Assembly (NCBI GenBank): GCA_017473105.1
Contig: JAFUNE010000008.1
Span: forward strand, 186,001 to 250,000
Source of the DNA: Bacilli bacterium
GTDB lineage: Bacteria > Bacillota_I > Bacilli_A > RF39 > UBA660
Direction: 5' to 3'
Length of the DNA stretch: 64,000 bases
In this document: positions 44,651-53,289 of the stretch, one piece after another
Layout: each line of letters begins with the position of its first letter
How positions within the stretch are numbered: position 1 is the stretch's first letter
The notes under the pieces: generated by a model
Database searches by the model: none
The model's input: the letters and a program-made list of their open reading frames with translations, nothing else
What the model was told of the DNA's origin: nothing
Made by a program: the position numbers and the translations under genes

Positions 44651-45982
44651 CTATATTATATTAGGAACAATTCCTTTTTTAATTTGATGTCTATAAAATA
44701 TATTAACGCCAAAATAAAATAAAACTAAAAATGGTCTTTTAAAAAAATTCTTAGTAAATAAAGTTCTCTTTACAATATTTTTAATTTTATAAACTTCATT
44801 ATATAAATCCCAATATGCTTTTGTTAACTCTTCAGGAGTCATATTTTTAGGAATATGAACAGCTTCACAACTATTATAAGAATAAATATCATGATTATAT
44901 ATTCTATCTTGTTCCATCATATCATCAAAAAACTTAGTACCAGGTATTGGAGTTAATATATAAAACCTTGGAACAACTATATGACTATTATTAACAAATT
45001 TAGCAGTTTCCTTTATTGATTCAAGTGTATCTCCCTCAGCTCCAACAACCATTTCAGTTGAAATATCAATACCATGACTTCTAATAATATCCATATATTC
45101 TATATATTTATCAGGATTTGCCCAACCCTTATCCATACTTTTTAAACTCTCGCGAGAAATACTTTCTAATCCAAAACTTAACACATAACAACCACTTTGA
45201 GCAATTATATCTAAAAGTTCAGAATCACGAGCTATATCAATAGAACATTGCGTCATCCATTTCATATTTAATTTTTTTATTTCACTACATAATTTTATAG
45301 CATAATCTCTATTTGAAAAAATATTATCATCTAAAAGTAAAAATTGCTTAAAACCAAGTTCTTTTACCTTTTTAATATCACGAATAACATCTTTTATTTC
45401 TCTTTTTAAATATTGTCCTTTATAAAGACAATGAACAGAACAAAAACTACATGTCTTAGGACAACCACGACCAGCTTGAACAGGTAAAAAATTACCAATC
45501 TTTTTATCAAGAATTAATTCATATTTAGGAAGAGGTGTTTTAAGTTCCTTAAGTTTCTTTTGATAAACTTTTTTTAACTTTCCTTTTTCATAGTCATTAA
45601 TCATCTCCGCCCATGTCTCTTCTGCATCCCCAATCATAACACAATCTGCATACTTTTTAGCTTCTTCTGGCATCAAACTAACCATATAGCCACCAAGAAC
45701 AACAGTTTTACCAAGTTCTCTAAACTTATTTGCTATATCAATAGTTCTCATAACAGCATGACCCATACTACTAATACCAATTAAATCAGCATCAGTATCA
45801 AAAGGTACATCTTCTATAGTTTCATAACAGATTTCAACTTCATACCCTTTTGGAGTCAAAGCAGCAAGAAGTGGCATAGCAAGACCAACAAAATATAATC
45901 TACTCTTCTTAACAAGATTACCATATTGATCATATGGTGTTGGTTGAATTAATAATATTTTTTTATTTCTTTTCTTTTTCAT
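44651..45982 (-). CDS. B12-binding-domain radical SAM protein E
   Basis: 443-residue enzyme: N-terminal cobalamin-binding-type Rossmann domain (~1-140, 'KILLIQPTPYDQYGNLVKKS', 'VVLGGYMVSLMPEEAK'), then a radical SAM TIM barrel with the [4Fe-4S] motif 'GCPKTCSFCSVHC'. A C-terminal extension of ~90 residues follows. The 'GRGCPKTCSFCS' context resembles the BchE/P-methylase-like class. It is separate in sequence from the four other family members upstream and overlaps the thioredoxin-like gene by 20 nt. Reaction unknown. Confidence 0.88.
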   Translation of the reverse strand: MKKKRNKKILLIQPTPYDQYGNLVKKSRLYFVGLAMPLLAALTPKGYEVEICYETIEDVPFDTDADLIGISSMGHAVMRTIDIANKFRELGKTVVLGGYMVSLMPEEAKKYADCVMIGDAEETWAEMINDYEKGKLKKVYQKKLKELKTPLPKYELILDKKIGNFLPVQAGRGCPKTCSFCSVHCLYKGQYLKREIKDVIRDIKKVKELGFKQFLLLDDNIFSNRDYAIKLCSEIKKLNMKWMTQCSIDIARDSELLDIIAQSGCYVLSFGLESISRESLKSMDKGWANPDKYIEYMDIIRSHGIDISTEMVVGAEGDTLESIKETAKFVNNSHIVVPRFYILTPIPGTKFFDDMMEQDRIYNHDIYSYNSCEAVHIPKNMTPEELTKAYWDLYNEVYKIKNIVKRTLFTKNFFKRPFLVLFYFGVNIFYRHQIKKGIVPNII

Positions 45983-46448
45983 TATTACTCCCTACATAAC
46001 TATTAAACCAATTACTAAATTCATTATAATCTTTATATTTTAAAATATCATCATTACTTTCAGCATCTAAATAATCAACTAACTTTCCATTATTAAATAT
46101 AGCAAAAGATGGAAAATACTTAATATCTTTACTTAACTTAGTTTTTTGTAAATCTTCAAATAATATTTTTTGAAATGAAACATTATTAGAAATTTGATAA
46201 AGAGACTGTATTCTACTAAATTCATAAGATTTAGAACATCCAGGTTGATGAATAAATAAAGCAAAAGATTCTTTTTCATTAATCATTGTATTTAATTCAT
46301 CATTATTAATTTCAATAGAAACATTTGATTTATAATATTTATCATCTAAATAAAATATAACATCTGAAGTTTTATTTATCAAATTTCTTTCAATAACAAT
46401 TATCACAAAAATAAATAAAATCAAAATAACTAATATTTTCTTTTTCAT
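45963..46448 (-). CDS. Membrane-anchored thioredoxin-fold protein with CxxS site
   Basis: 161 residues: N-terminal membrane anchor ('KKILVILILFIFVIIVIERN'), then an extracytoplasmic thioredoxin-like domain. The active-site loop is 'IHQPGCSKSYEF', so the second Cys is Ser; the cis-Pro loop 'KYFPSFAIFNNGKLVDYL' is present. A single-Cys site argues against ordinary dithiol oxidase activity and fits isomerase-like, binding or peroxidatic roles. Member of the 16-gene operon. Fold call is good; role unknown. Confidence 0.72.
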   Translation of the reverse strand: MKKKILVILILFIFVIIVIERNLINKTSDVIFYLDDKYYKSNVSIEINNDELNTMINEKESFALFIHQPGCSKSYEFSRIQSLYQISNNVSFQKILFEDLQKTKLSKDIKYFPSFAIFNNGKLVDYLDAESNDDILKYKDYNEFSNWFNSYVGSNNEKEKK

Positions 46449-46457
46449 TCTTTTTCC

Positions 46458-47054
46458 TTATACGTTCGCAATATGAATATCTTCGATTCTAACAACAAGA
46501 CCTTCACTAGTATTTAATACCTTATTAACAAGACCATAATGAGTTAGTCTTAACATACAAAAATTAGGCATAAATCCAGCACCCAATCCAACTTTAGGAT
46601 GTTTAACTATATTCTCAGCAATCCCTTCAAATCCAATCATAGCATAAGCACTAATATCTTTTGTTTCTTTTCCTCTTGAATAAGCTGGACCAACTACCCA
46701 TGTATATAAAAGACCAGCTAAATGATCAACTTCATAAACTTTTAAAACATGAGTAACAGGACAACCAGCACCCATAGGTCTTCCAACTACAATATCTCCT
46801 TCTTTAATATCTAGTTTTTCTATCAAATCAACTCTAAAAGGACGAACTATCTTTCTTGCAGATATTTCATTTCCTATAGCTTTTAATACAAAATCAAATT
46901 GATTACCATGAGTATCCTTATTATCTTCTATAATAGTAAGATTTCTATCTTTAGCATGAAAAGGACAATCTGTTTCATGACCAAATCCATTCTTTAAAGA
47001 ATTTCTAAATTCTTCACAACTTTGATTTCCACATAAACCACAATTTCTATCCAT
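46458..47054 (-). CDS. Fe-S protein with N-terminal four-cysteine cluster motif
   Basis: 198 residues. The N-terminus has 'CGLCGNQSCEEF' plus a later Cys ('DCPF'), the C-x2-C-x4-C-x16-C arrangement seen in the 4Fe-4S domain of corrinoid iron-sulfur proteins and related assembly factors. The rest is an unassigned globular domain with 'VGRPMGAGCPVTHVLKVYEV' and 'KHPKVGLGAGFMPNFCMLR'. It is 1 bp downstream of a HypB/UreG-like NTPase, which follows an ABC ATPase; the three look like a module for metal or Fe-S cofactor handling (inference). Confidence 0.72.
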   Translation of the reverse strand: MDRNCGLCGNQSCEEFRNSLKNGFGHETDCPFHAKDRNLTIIEDNKDTHGNQFDFVLKAIGNEISARKIVRPFRVDLIEKLDIKEGDIVVGRPMGAGCPVTHVLKVYEVDHLAGLLYTWVVGPAYSRGKETKDISAYAMIGFEGIAENIVKHPKVGLGAGFMPNFCMLRLTHYGLVNKVLNTSEGLVVRIEDIHIANV

Positions 47055-47055
47055 A

Positions 47056-47766
47056 CTAGTCTCCTCTATACATATAATCTGCTACATTAGAATCAATTTG
47101 TCTTACTACACCATAATGATTTTGCCATCCTATTTTTTTACTTCCAATACAAATAGAACATGTACCAAGAGGAGGATTCCCTTTTAACTCTAAAGTACTC
47201 TCATCTATTTCTTCACTCTCATCAACTAAATTACATAAGTATTCAATAGCAATTCCTTGTAAAGCATTAGTTTCAATAACTTTTAATTTTGGAAAAGTAT
47301 TTTTAATCTTCTTAATAAAAACTTCTCTCTCTGCCTGACAAACTAAATCATTCATAGTAAGAACAGCTATATCAGCAAAACAAATTAACTGTTTCATTTT
47401 ATCAACACTATGAAGACCACTTAACATACTAAGACAAACTACTCCAACACCTTGATTTAAATATGGAGAACATCTTAAACATAAGCCAGCACTTTCTATA
47501 ATCAATAAATCAGCTTTAACACTATTTGCCCACTTTAATGCATCTTTTAAAATCATAACTTCAGCATGATCAGGACATAAATCACCAGCATATACAGTTC
47601 TTGCTTCAATACCATATGTTTCTCTAATCATTTCTTCTTCATAAGCAGAAACAACATCCATTTTTAAATATGCTATTTTATATTTTTTTTGTCTTTTTTC
47701 AATTATTCTTTGAATTATAGTAGTCTTACCAGTAGAACTAGGACCACCTACTAATAATAATTTCAT
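47056..47766 (-). CDS. HypB/UreG-like P-loop NTPase with C-terminal cysteine motif
   Basis: 236-residue SIMIBI-class NTPase: Walker A 'GGPSSTGKTT', 'AGDLCPDHAEVM', and 'DLLIIESAGLCLRCSP'. Several cysteines, including a C-terminal 'LGTCSICIGSKKIGWQN', could bind a metal. HypB, UreG and CooC relatives deliver nickel or drive metallocentre assembly. No hydrogenase, urease or CODH gene is visible, so the client is probably elsewhere or one of the neighbouring enzymes. Its ATG overlaps the ABC ATPase stop by one base. Confidence 0.75.
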   Translation of the reverse strand: MKLLLVGGPSSTGKTTIIQRIIEKRQKKYKIAYLKMDVVSAYEEEMIRETYGIEARTVYAGDLCPDHAEVMILKDALKWANSVKADLLIIESAGLCLRCSPYLNQGVGVVCLSMLSGLHSVDKMKQLICFADIAVLTMNDLVCQAEREVFIKKIKNTFPKLKVIETNALQGIAIEYLCNLVDESEEIDESTLELKGNPPLGTCSICIGSKKIGWQNHYGVVRQIDSNVADYMYRGD

Positions 47767-48542
47767 TATAACTCACCCTCTATTTTAGATAAATCAATAT
47801 CTTCACCATTACGAATTTGTTCTTGTATCATTTTAATCATATTATCTGCTTTAGTAACAAGTTCTAAAACTTTCTTATCCTCTTTTTGATGTTCTATTAT
47901 TTTCTTAATAGCACCATTTTTCATAATTAATCTTTTTTCAGTTTGAAGAACAATACTAGGATCATGTGTAGCAAAAATAACCAATTTATTTTCACGTTTT
48001 ACATATTTTAAAATCTCACTTTTATTAATACCAGCATTCTCAATCTCATCAACTAATATTATAGGCGAACTACCAATTAAAATAGCATCCGCAAATAATA
48101 AAGCTCTAGTTTGACCACCAGATAATTCAGTAACCTTTTTATTTTCCTCGATTTTCTCACCTGTAAACTTATTAGCAAGATTAACAACTCTTTTAATTAA
48201 TCTTTCATTTTTTATATTTCTAGATTCAGCATGAATACTTAAAAAATCATGAACTATTAAATCAGTTACACACTTAGTATTTTGAGTAATCATCGCAATC
48301 TTCTTCTTTTCAGGATTAAATCTATCTTCATAACTAGGAACCCTATCATCAATTAAAATCATTCTTTTAGATACACTATCTTTTTGACTTAACTGCTCTA
48401 TATCAGAAATAAGTAATGTCTTTCCACTACCAGTATGTCCCACAATTGATATAACTTCTCCTAAATTCAAAGTTATCTTATCATATGGTTCACGTCTTCC
48501 TCTTTTATCTACTCCACTATATATTGTAATATTCTTCTTCAT
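47766..48542 (-). CDS. Soluble ABC-type ATPase
   Basis: 258 residues with Walker A 'GHTGSGKTLL', signature 'LSGGQTRALLFADA', Walker B 'PIILVDEIENAG' and H-loop 'IFATHDPS'. There is no membrane domain and no permease gene anywhere nearby, so transport is unlikely. The coupling to a HypB-like NTPase and an Fe-S protein (1-nt overlap and 1-bp gap) suggests a role in cofactor assembly or enzyme activation, like SufC or methyl-CoM reductase component A2 ABC proteins; this is inference by analogy. Confidence 0.8.
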   Translation of the reverse strand: MKKNITIYSGVDKRGRREPYDKITLNLGEVISIVGHTGSGKTLLISDIEQLSQKDSVSKRMILIDDRVPSYEDRFNPEKKKIAMITQNTKCVTDLIVHDFLSIHAESRNIKNERLIKRVVNLANKFTGEKIEENKKVTELSGGQTRALLFADAILIGSSPIILVDEIENAGINKSEILKYVKRENKLVIFATHDPSIVLQTEKRLIMKNGAIKKIIEHQKEDKKVLELVTKADNMIKMIQEQIRNGEDIDLSKIEGEL

Positions 48543-49915
48543 CAGTTCCCTCTTTTAAAAATATTTTTTAAATAAACTTTTATTGATTGATTAAATCCAA
48601 AAGCCATTCTAATTGTATTTTTTAAAGGAAATTCCCTCAACATATACTTAATAGAATACCATCTCAAGTTAACAGGTATTCCAAATTTTAAAATTTCCCA
48701 GTAATATTGTCTTAAACTCATATTTGATGGATAAATTAACACATCACCAAAATTCCACTTTTCATAGTCTTCAACATCATATATTAATCTATCTTTATAT
48801 TCTTTGTATAAAGGAGTTAACGGATGAGGAACAAGTGGTGAAAAAGTTAATAATTCTGGACTTAATCTTTTATTATATTTTATTAATTTTTTAAAGTCTT
48901 CTTTTGTAAAATCAGGATGCAAAATAAATGAACCCCACACTGCAATATTATTTCTTCTTAAAATTTGTGTAGCTTCATAATTCTCATCAACTGTAGCAGC
49001 TTTGTTCCATTTTTTTAATTGTTTATCGTCAAAACTCTCATAACCAACTATTACAGCTTTAAGACCATTCTTAGCAAATCTTTCAAAAATATGTTCTTTT
49101 TCAAGAATACTATTAACACTACCATAAACAATATATTTCTTTTTAATTTTCTTTTTTTCGATCAAATCCAAAAATTTAACAATTCTACTCTCATTAATTA
49201 AGAAATCATTATCAATAATCATAATATAAGGTTCTTTTATTTTCTTAATATCATTAACCACTTCATTAATAGGAAGTTCTATAACTTTAGCACCCTCTAT
49301 TCTCCATCTAACACAAAATTTACAATGATTTCTACATCCCCAAGAAGTTTGTAATACTGCACAAGGAGAATATCCAACATATTTATAATACTTTCTATAT
49401 TTTAATGTACTTTCTCTATCAGGTTTAACATATTCATTTTGACAAGATGGTAAACTAACTTGATATTGTCTACGTCTACTATAAATCCCCTCTATTTCTT
49501 CATTGGTACCATTCTTTATTTGCTCCATTAATTTTTTATAATTATCACGTGTTGTACTCTTAAATATATAATCAACATTTTTATTAAAATATGCTTCTGG
49601 AGAAATAGTAGCTTGAATACCACCAACAATAACTTTAATATCTTTATTAAATTCTTTAACTTTATTAGCCAAATATAATATATTATCTATATCAGTACAC
49701 TGAGATGTAAAACCAACTACATCTGGTTTAAAATCTTTTAAATATTTAATAAATTTTCTTTCTTTTTCAACTAGTAAATCAACAAGTAAAACATTATGTT
49801 TTAATTCTTTTAATATAGTTGATACACATTCTATACCAATAGGTTCACCAAACATGAAATTTCTAACTGTTGTTGTTTTTTTATTTAAACTTGGTCTAAC
49901 TAATAATACTCTCAT
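48542..49915 (-). CDS. B12-binding-domain radical SAM protein A
   Basis: 457 residues: N-terminal B12-binding-type domain ('FMFGEPIGIECVSTILKE', 'DVVGFTSQCTDIDNILYL', 'VIVGGIQATISPEAYF') and a radical SAM barrel with 'SWGCRNHCKFCVRWRIEG'. The C-terminal domain has 'LTFSPLVPHPLTPLYKEYKD' and 'YPSNMSLRQYYWEILKFG'. Same length as, and very similar to, protein B next door (7 bp away), so the pair is a recent tandem duplication. The group resembles BchE-like and methylating radical SAM enzymes; reaction unknown. Confidence 0.9.
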   Translation of the reverse strand: MRVLLVRPSLNKKTTTVRNFMFGEPIGIECVSTILKELKHNVLLVDLLVEKERKFIKYLKDFKPDVVGFTSQCTDIDNILYLANKVKEFNKDIKVIVGGIQATISPEAYFNKNVDYIFKSTTRDNYKKLMEQIKNGTNEEIEGIYSRRRQYQVSLPSCQNEYVKPDRESTLKYRKYYKYVGYSPCAVLQTSWGCRNHCKFCVRWRIEGAKVIELPINEVVNDIKKIKEPYIMIIDNDFLINESRIVKFLDLIEKKKIKKKYIVYGSVNSILEKEHIFERFAKNGLKAVIVGYESFDDKQLKKWNKAATVDENYEATQILRRNNIAVWGSFILHPDFTKEDFKKLIKYNKRLSPELLTFSPLVPHPLTPLYKEYKDRLIYDVEDYEKWNFGDVLIYPSNMSLRQYYWEILKFGIPVNLRWYSIKYMLREFPLKNTIRMAFGFNQSIKVYLKNIFKRGN

Positions 49916-49922
49916 AACTCAC

Positions 49923-51296
49923 CTACATCTTTTTAGCAAAAAATAAATTTTTAAAATAAACCTTTAATATTTGATCAAACCCAAATATTAATTTAAAATT
50001 TTGTTTAAATGAAAATGTTCTCAAACAATACTTTATTGTAGTCATATTAAAGTTAGCAGGAACACCAAGTTTTAATACTTCAAAATAATATTGTCTTAAA
50101 CTCATTTGAGATGGATATATAATTACATCACCAAAACTCCACTTTTCATAGTCATCCCTTGGATATATAAGTCTATCTTTATATTGTTTATAAAGAGGAG
50201 TTAAAAAATGAGGAACAAGCGGAGTAAAAGATATCATCTCAGGTTTTAAATATCTTAAATATTTTCTAAAATTCTTAAAATCTTCCTCAGAAAAATCTGG
50301 ATGAATAATAAAAGTCCCCCACGTAGCAATACCATTTTTTCTTAATACCTCTACTGCTTTATAATTTTCATCAAGTGTTGCAGCTTTATTATATTTCTTT
50401 AAAAATGCATCACTAAAACTCTCAAGTCCAACTATAACAGCCTTAACACCATTTTTAGAAAGTCTTTTAAATAAATATTCTTTCTCAAGAATACTATTAA
50501 CGCTACCATAACAAATATATGTTTTTTTAATTTTTTTCTTTTCTAAAAGTTCACAAAACTTAACAAGCCTTTTCTCATTAATTAAAAAATCACTATCAGA
50601 AATCATAATAGTATCTTCTTTAATTTCTTTGATTTCCTTAACAACTTCTTCAATAGGTCTTTCAGTTAATTTTCCCTCAAGCTTACGTCTAATACAAAAA
50701 GTACAATGATTTCTACATCCATAAGAAGTTTGAATAGTTGCATAAGGTTGATATCCACCATATTTATATTTATGCCTATATTTTTTAGACATCTCCCTAT
50801 CAGGTTTAACATATTCATTTTGACATGATTCAAGAGTACTTTGATATTGAAGTTTCTTACTATAAATACCCATTATCTCTTCATTAGTATCATTCTTTAT
50901 TTGATTCATTAATTGTTTATAATTCTCACGAGTTGTACTCTTAAAAACATAATCTACATTACGATTAAAATAAGCTTCAGGTGTAATAGTAGCCTGAATT
51001 CCCCCAACAACAACTGTAATCTTAGGATTAATTTTCTTAGTTTTCTCTGCCAAATACAATACATTTGTAATATCACTACATTGAGAAGTTAAACCAACTA
51101 CATCAGGTTTAAACTTTTTAATATATTTTTTTAAATGTCTATGAGATTCAGCCATAAAATCAACAAGCAAAACATTATGACCTTGTTCTTTTAATATTGT
51201 AGACACACACTCTATTCCCATAGGTTCACCAAACATAAACTTTTTAACTGTAGTTATTTTTTTATTTATATGAGGTCTTATTAATAAAACTTTCAT
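49923..51296 (-). CDS. B12-binding-domain radical SAM protein B
   Basis: Paralogue of protein A, also 457 residues, with 'SYGCRNHCTFCIRRKLEG' as the cluster motif and the same C-terminal 'SFTPLVPHFLTPLYKQYKD' region. Residues around the cluster differ (for example 'IRRKLEG' versus 'VRWRIEG'), which may reflect different substrates or successive steps on one substrate. Its ATG overlaps the previous gene's stop by one base. Confidence 0.9.
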   Translation of the reverse strand: MKVLLIRPHINKKITTVKKFMFGEPMGIECVSTILKEQGHNVLLVDFMAESHRHLKKYIKKFKPDVVGLTSQCSDITNVLYLAEKTKKINPKITVVVGGIQATITPEAYFNRNVDYVFKSTTRENYKQLMNQIKNDTNEEIMGIYSKKLQYQSTLESCQNEYVKPDREMSKKYRHKYKYGGYQPYATIQTSYGCRNHCTFCIRRKLEGKLTERPIEEVVKEIKEIKEDTIMISDSDFLINEKRLVKFCELLEKKKIKKTYICYGSVNSILEKEYLFKRLSKNGVKAVIVGLESFSDAFLKKYNKAATLDENYKAVEVLRKNGIATWGTFIIHPDFSEEDFKNFRKYLRYLKPEMISFTPLVPHFLTPLYKQYKDRLIYPRDDYEKWSFGDVIIYPSQMSLRQYYFEVLKLGVPANFNMTTIKYCLRTFSFKQNFKLIFGFDQILKVYFKNLFFAKKM

Positions 51297-52663
51297 TATC
51301 TTCCTCCTATTAATTTTTTCAAATATTGTAAATTAACCTTAAACGCACCAACACTTAACTTCAATGTATCATGAAGACCATATTTTCTAATCATATAAAA
51401 AGCACTCTTAGGATTAACTGTAATTTTATAATATAAAACCATTGTATACCAATAATACTTACGAACTGATATTTTAGATGGCTTAACAACTAAATGAGCA
51501 AGATCCCATTTCTCATACTCATCTTCACGAATAATAAAATCTTTTTTATATGACTCATATAATTCAGTACCACGTAAAGGAGTTAAAGGTTGTAAATTAA
51601 CAAACACAAGTCCAAGTTTCTTAATCCACTTAGCAAGAGCATTAAAATCCTTCTTTTCCCAATCTAACCCAAGTATAAAAGTACCATAACACTCAACATC
51701 ATATTTCTTTAAAATACTAACTGCTTTCTCATTAATTTCAACATTAGTTTTTTTATTATAATCAACAAGTTCATTTGAATCACAAGACTCAAGACCTACA
51801 ATAACTGCTCTTAAACCAACACTCTTCATTTCACGAATAACATCTTCATTATTAGCAATAAAGTCAGCTCTTCCATATATTAAATACTTCTTTTTAATAT
51901 TATTTTTCTTAAGTAATTCACAAAACTTAAGAAGTCTCTTCTTATTAACTAAAAAGTCATCATCTACTATATATATTTCAGTTTCCTTAATACTCTTTAA
52001 TTCTTCTATAATATTATCTAAATCACGAGTAAAATACTTTTCATCTGTAACTTTTCTACAAAAACAAAACTTACATTGATAGGGACACCCAAAAGAAGTT
52101 TTCATTAAACTGCAATTTCTATGAAACATATAATAATAATGCTTTCTATATTTATCTACTTTACCTCTATCAGGAAAAATATAATTAAATGTAGTTTCTT
52201 TTAAATAATTATTACTTTTCTTTCTATTATAAACACAATCTATATTATTTGTTTTCTTCTTATTTTCAAGTTTATCCAAAATATTAATAAATGTCTTAAT
52301 ACCATTAGCTCTTATAATATAATCAATACTCTTACACTCAAAATCTTCAGGGTTAACTTCAGCATGAACCCCACCTACTATAACTTTAATATTTTTATCA
52401 TATTTTTTTACTTCTAGAGCATAATCCTTTATAACATTAACATGTGCAATATATCCAGTAATTCCCACTACATCTGGTTTATATTTTTTTAAAAAATAAC
52501 TTATACTTTTCTTTTCTAAAATCATATCTACTATAAAAACATCATGACCTAGTGGCTCAATATTAGACGAAAGATATTCAAGTTCTAAAGGTTCACAAAT
52601 CATAACATTTTGAAGACCAATCGTCTCTTTATGAGGACGAGGTCTAATCAATAATACTCTCAT
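51296..52663 (-). CDS. B12-binding-domain radical SAM protein C
   Basis: 455 residues. N-terminal B12-type domain ('MICEPLELEYLSSNIEPLGH', 'VIVGGVHAEVNPEDFE'), cluster motif 'SFGCPYQCKFCFCRKV' with one extra Cys following, and a C-terminal domain with 'NLQPLTPLRGTELYESYKKD'. Closer to protein D than to A/B. It is 2 bp downstream of the methyltransferase, so the two may act together. Confidence 0.9.
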   Translation of the reverse strand: MRVLLIRPRPHKETIGLQNVMICEPLELEYLSSNIEPLGHDVFIVDMILEKKSISYFLKKYKPDVVGITGYIAHVNVIKDYALEVKKYDKNIKVIVGGVHAEVNPEDFECKSIDYIIRANGIKTFINILDKLENKKKTNNIDCVYNRKKSNNYLKETTFNYIFPDRGKVDKYRKHYYYMFHRNCSLMKTSFGCPYQCKFCFCRKVTDEKYFTRDLDNIIEELKSIKETEIYIVDDDFLVNKKRLLKFCELLKKNNIKKKYLIYGRADFIANNEDVIREMKSVGLRAVIVGLESCDSNELVDYNKKTNVEINEKAVSILKKYDVECYGTFILGLDWEKKDFNALAKWIKKLGLVFVNLQPLTPLRGTELYESYKKDFIIREDEYEKWDLAHLVVKPSKISVRKYYWYTMVLYYKITVNPKSAFYMIRKYGLHDTLKLSVGAFKVNLQYLKKLIGGR

Positions 52664-52665
52664 AA

Positions 52666-53289
52666 TTACCTCTCAATATGAAATAACGCAATCGTAGGCA
52701 TATATTTCTTTTCTCTTATAATTCTAATATCACGAACTTTAAATTTAACTTTATTAAATAGTTTCTTCATTTCTTCAATTGATAAATATTTTGCTTTACT
52801 AGTAGTAGCTTTTAAAAAGAAATTAATAATTAAATCCTTTAAACTATTTGTAGAAGAATTAACAATTATAACGTTAGCACCCTTATTACACATTTTATAC
52901 ATTTTATTTAAAATTTCTTCTTTATTTGGAAAATAAGGAAAAGCATGAGTACAAATAATAATATCAAATTTATCTTTAGTATTAAATTTTTCAATACCTA
53001 TAGTTTTAAATTTGATGTTTTTATTTTTTAAATTATTCTTTTTAGCTTCACTTATCATATTCTCAGCAACATCAATTCCAAGATAATTAACATTCTCTTC
53101 ACGCTTAGATATTTCATAAACAAGTTGCCCCGTACCACAACCAATATCTAAAATTCTAAGTTTTTTATTTTCCTTAAGTAAAGGAACAACAATTTTTAAA
53201 ACTTCACGTCTAGTAGGACCCAAAGAATATTTTTGAACCCATAAATTATTATATTTACTAGCCAAATTTTCCCATACTTCATATTTCAT
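52666..53289 (-). CDS. Class I SAM-dependent methyltransferase
   Basis: 207-residue Rossmann methyltransferase: motif I 'LRILDIGCGTGQLVYEI', acidic motif 'YLGIDVAENMI', and motif 'FDIIICTHAFPYFPNKEEIL'. Similar in size to UbiE/BioC-type enzymes, so a small-molecule or acyl-carrier substrate is plausible. Four-nt overlap with radical SAM D and 2 bp from radical SAM C embed it firmly in the pathway. Confidence 0.9.
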   Translation of the reverse strand: MKYEVWENLASKYNNLWVQKYSLGPTRREVLKIVVPLLKENKKLRILDIGCGTGQLVYEISKREENVNYLGIDVAENMISEAKKNNLKNKNIKFKTIGIEKFNTKDKFDIIICTHAFPYFPNKEEILNKMYKMCNKGANVIIVNSSTNSLKDLIINFFLKATTSKAKYLSIEEMKKLFNKVKFKVRDIRIIREKKYMPTIALFHIER

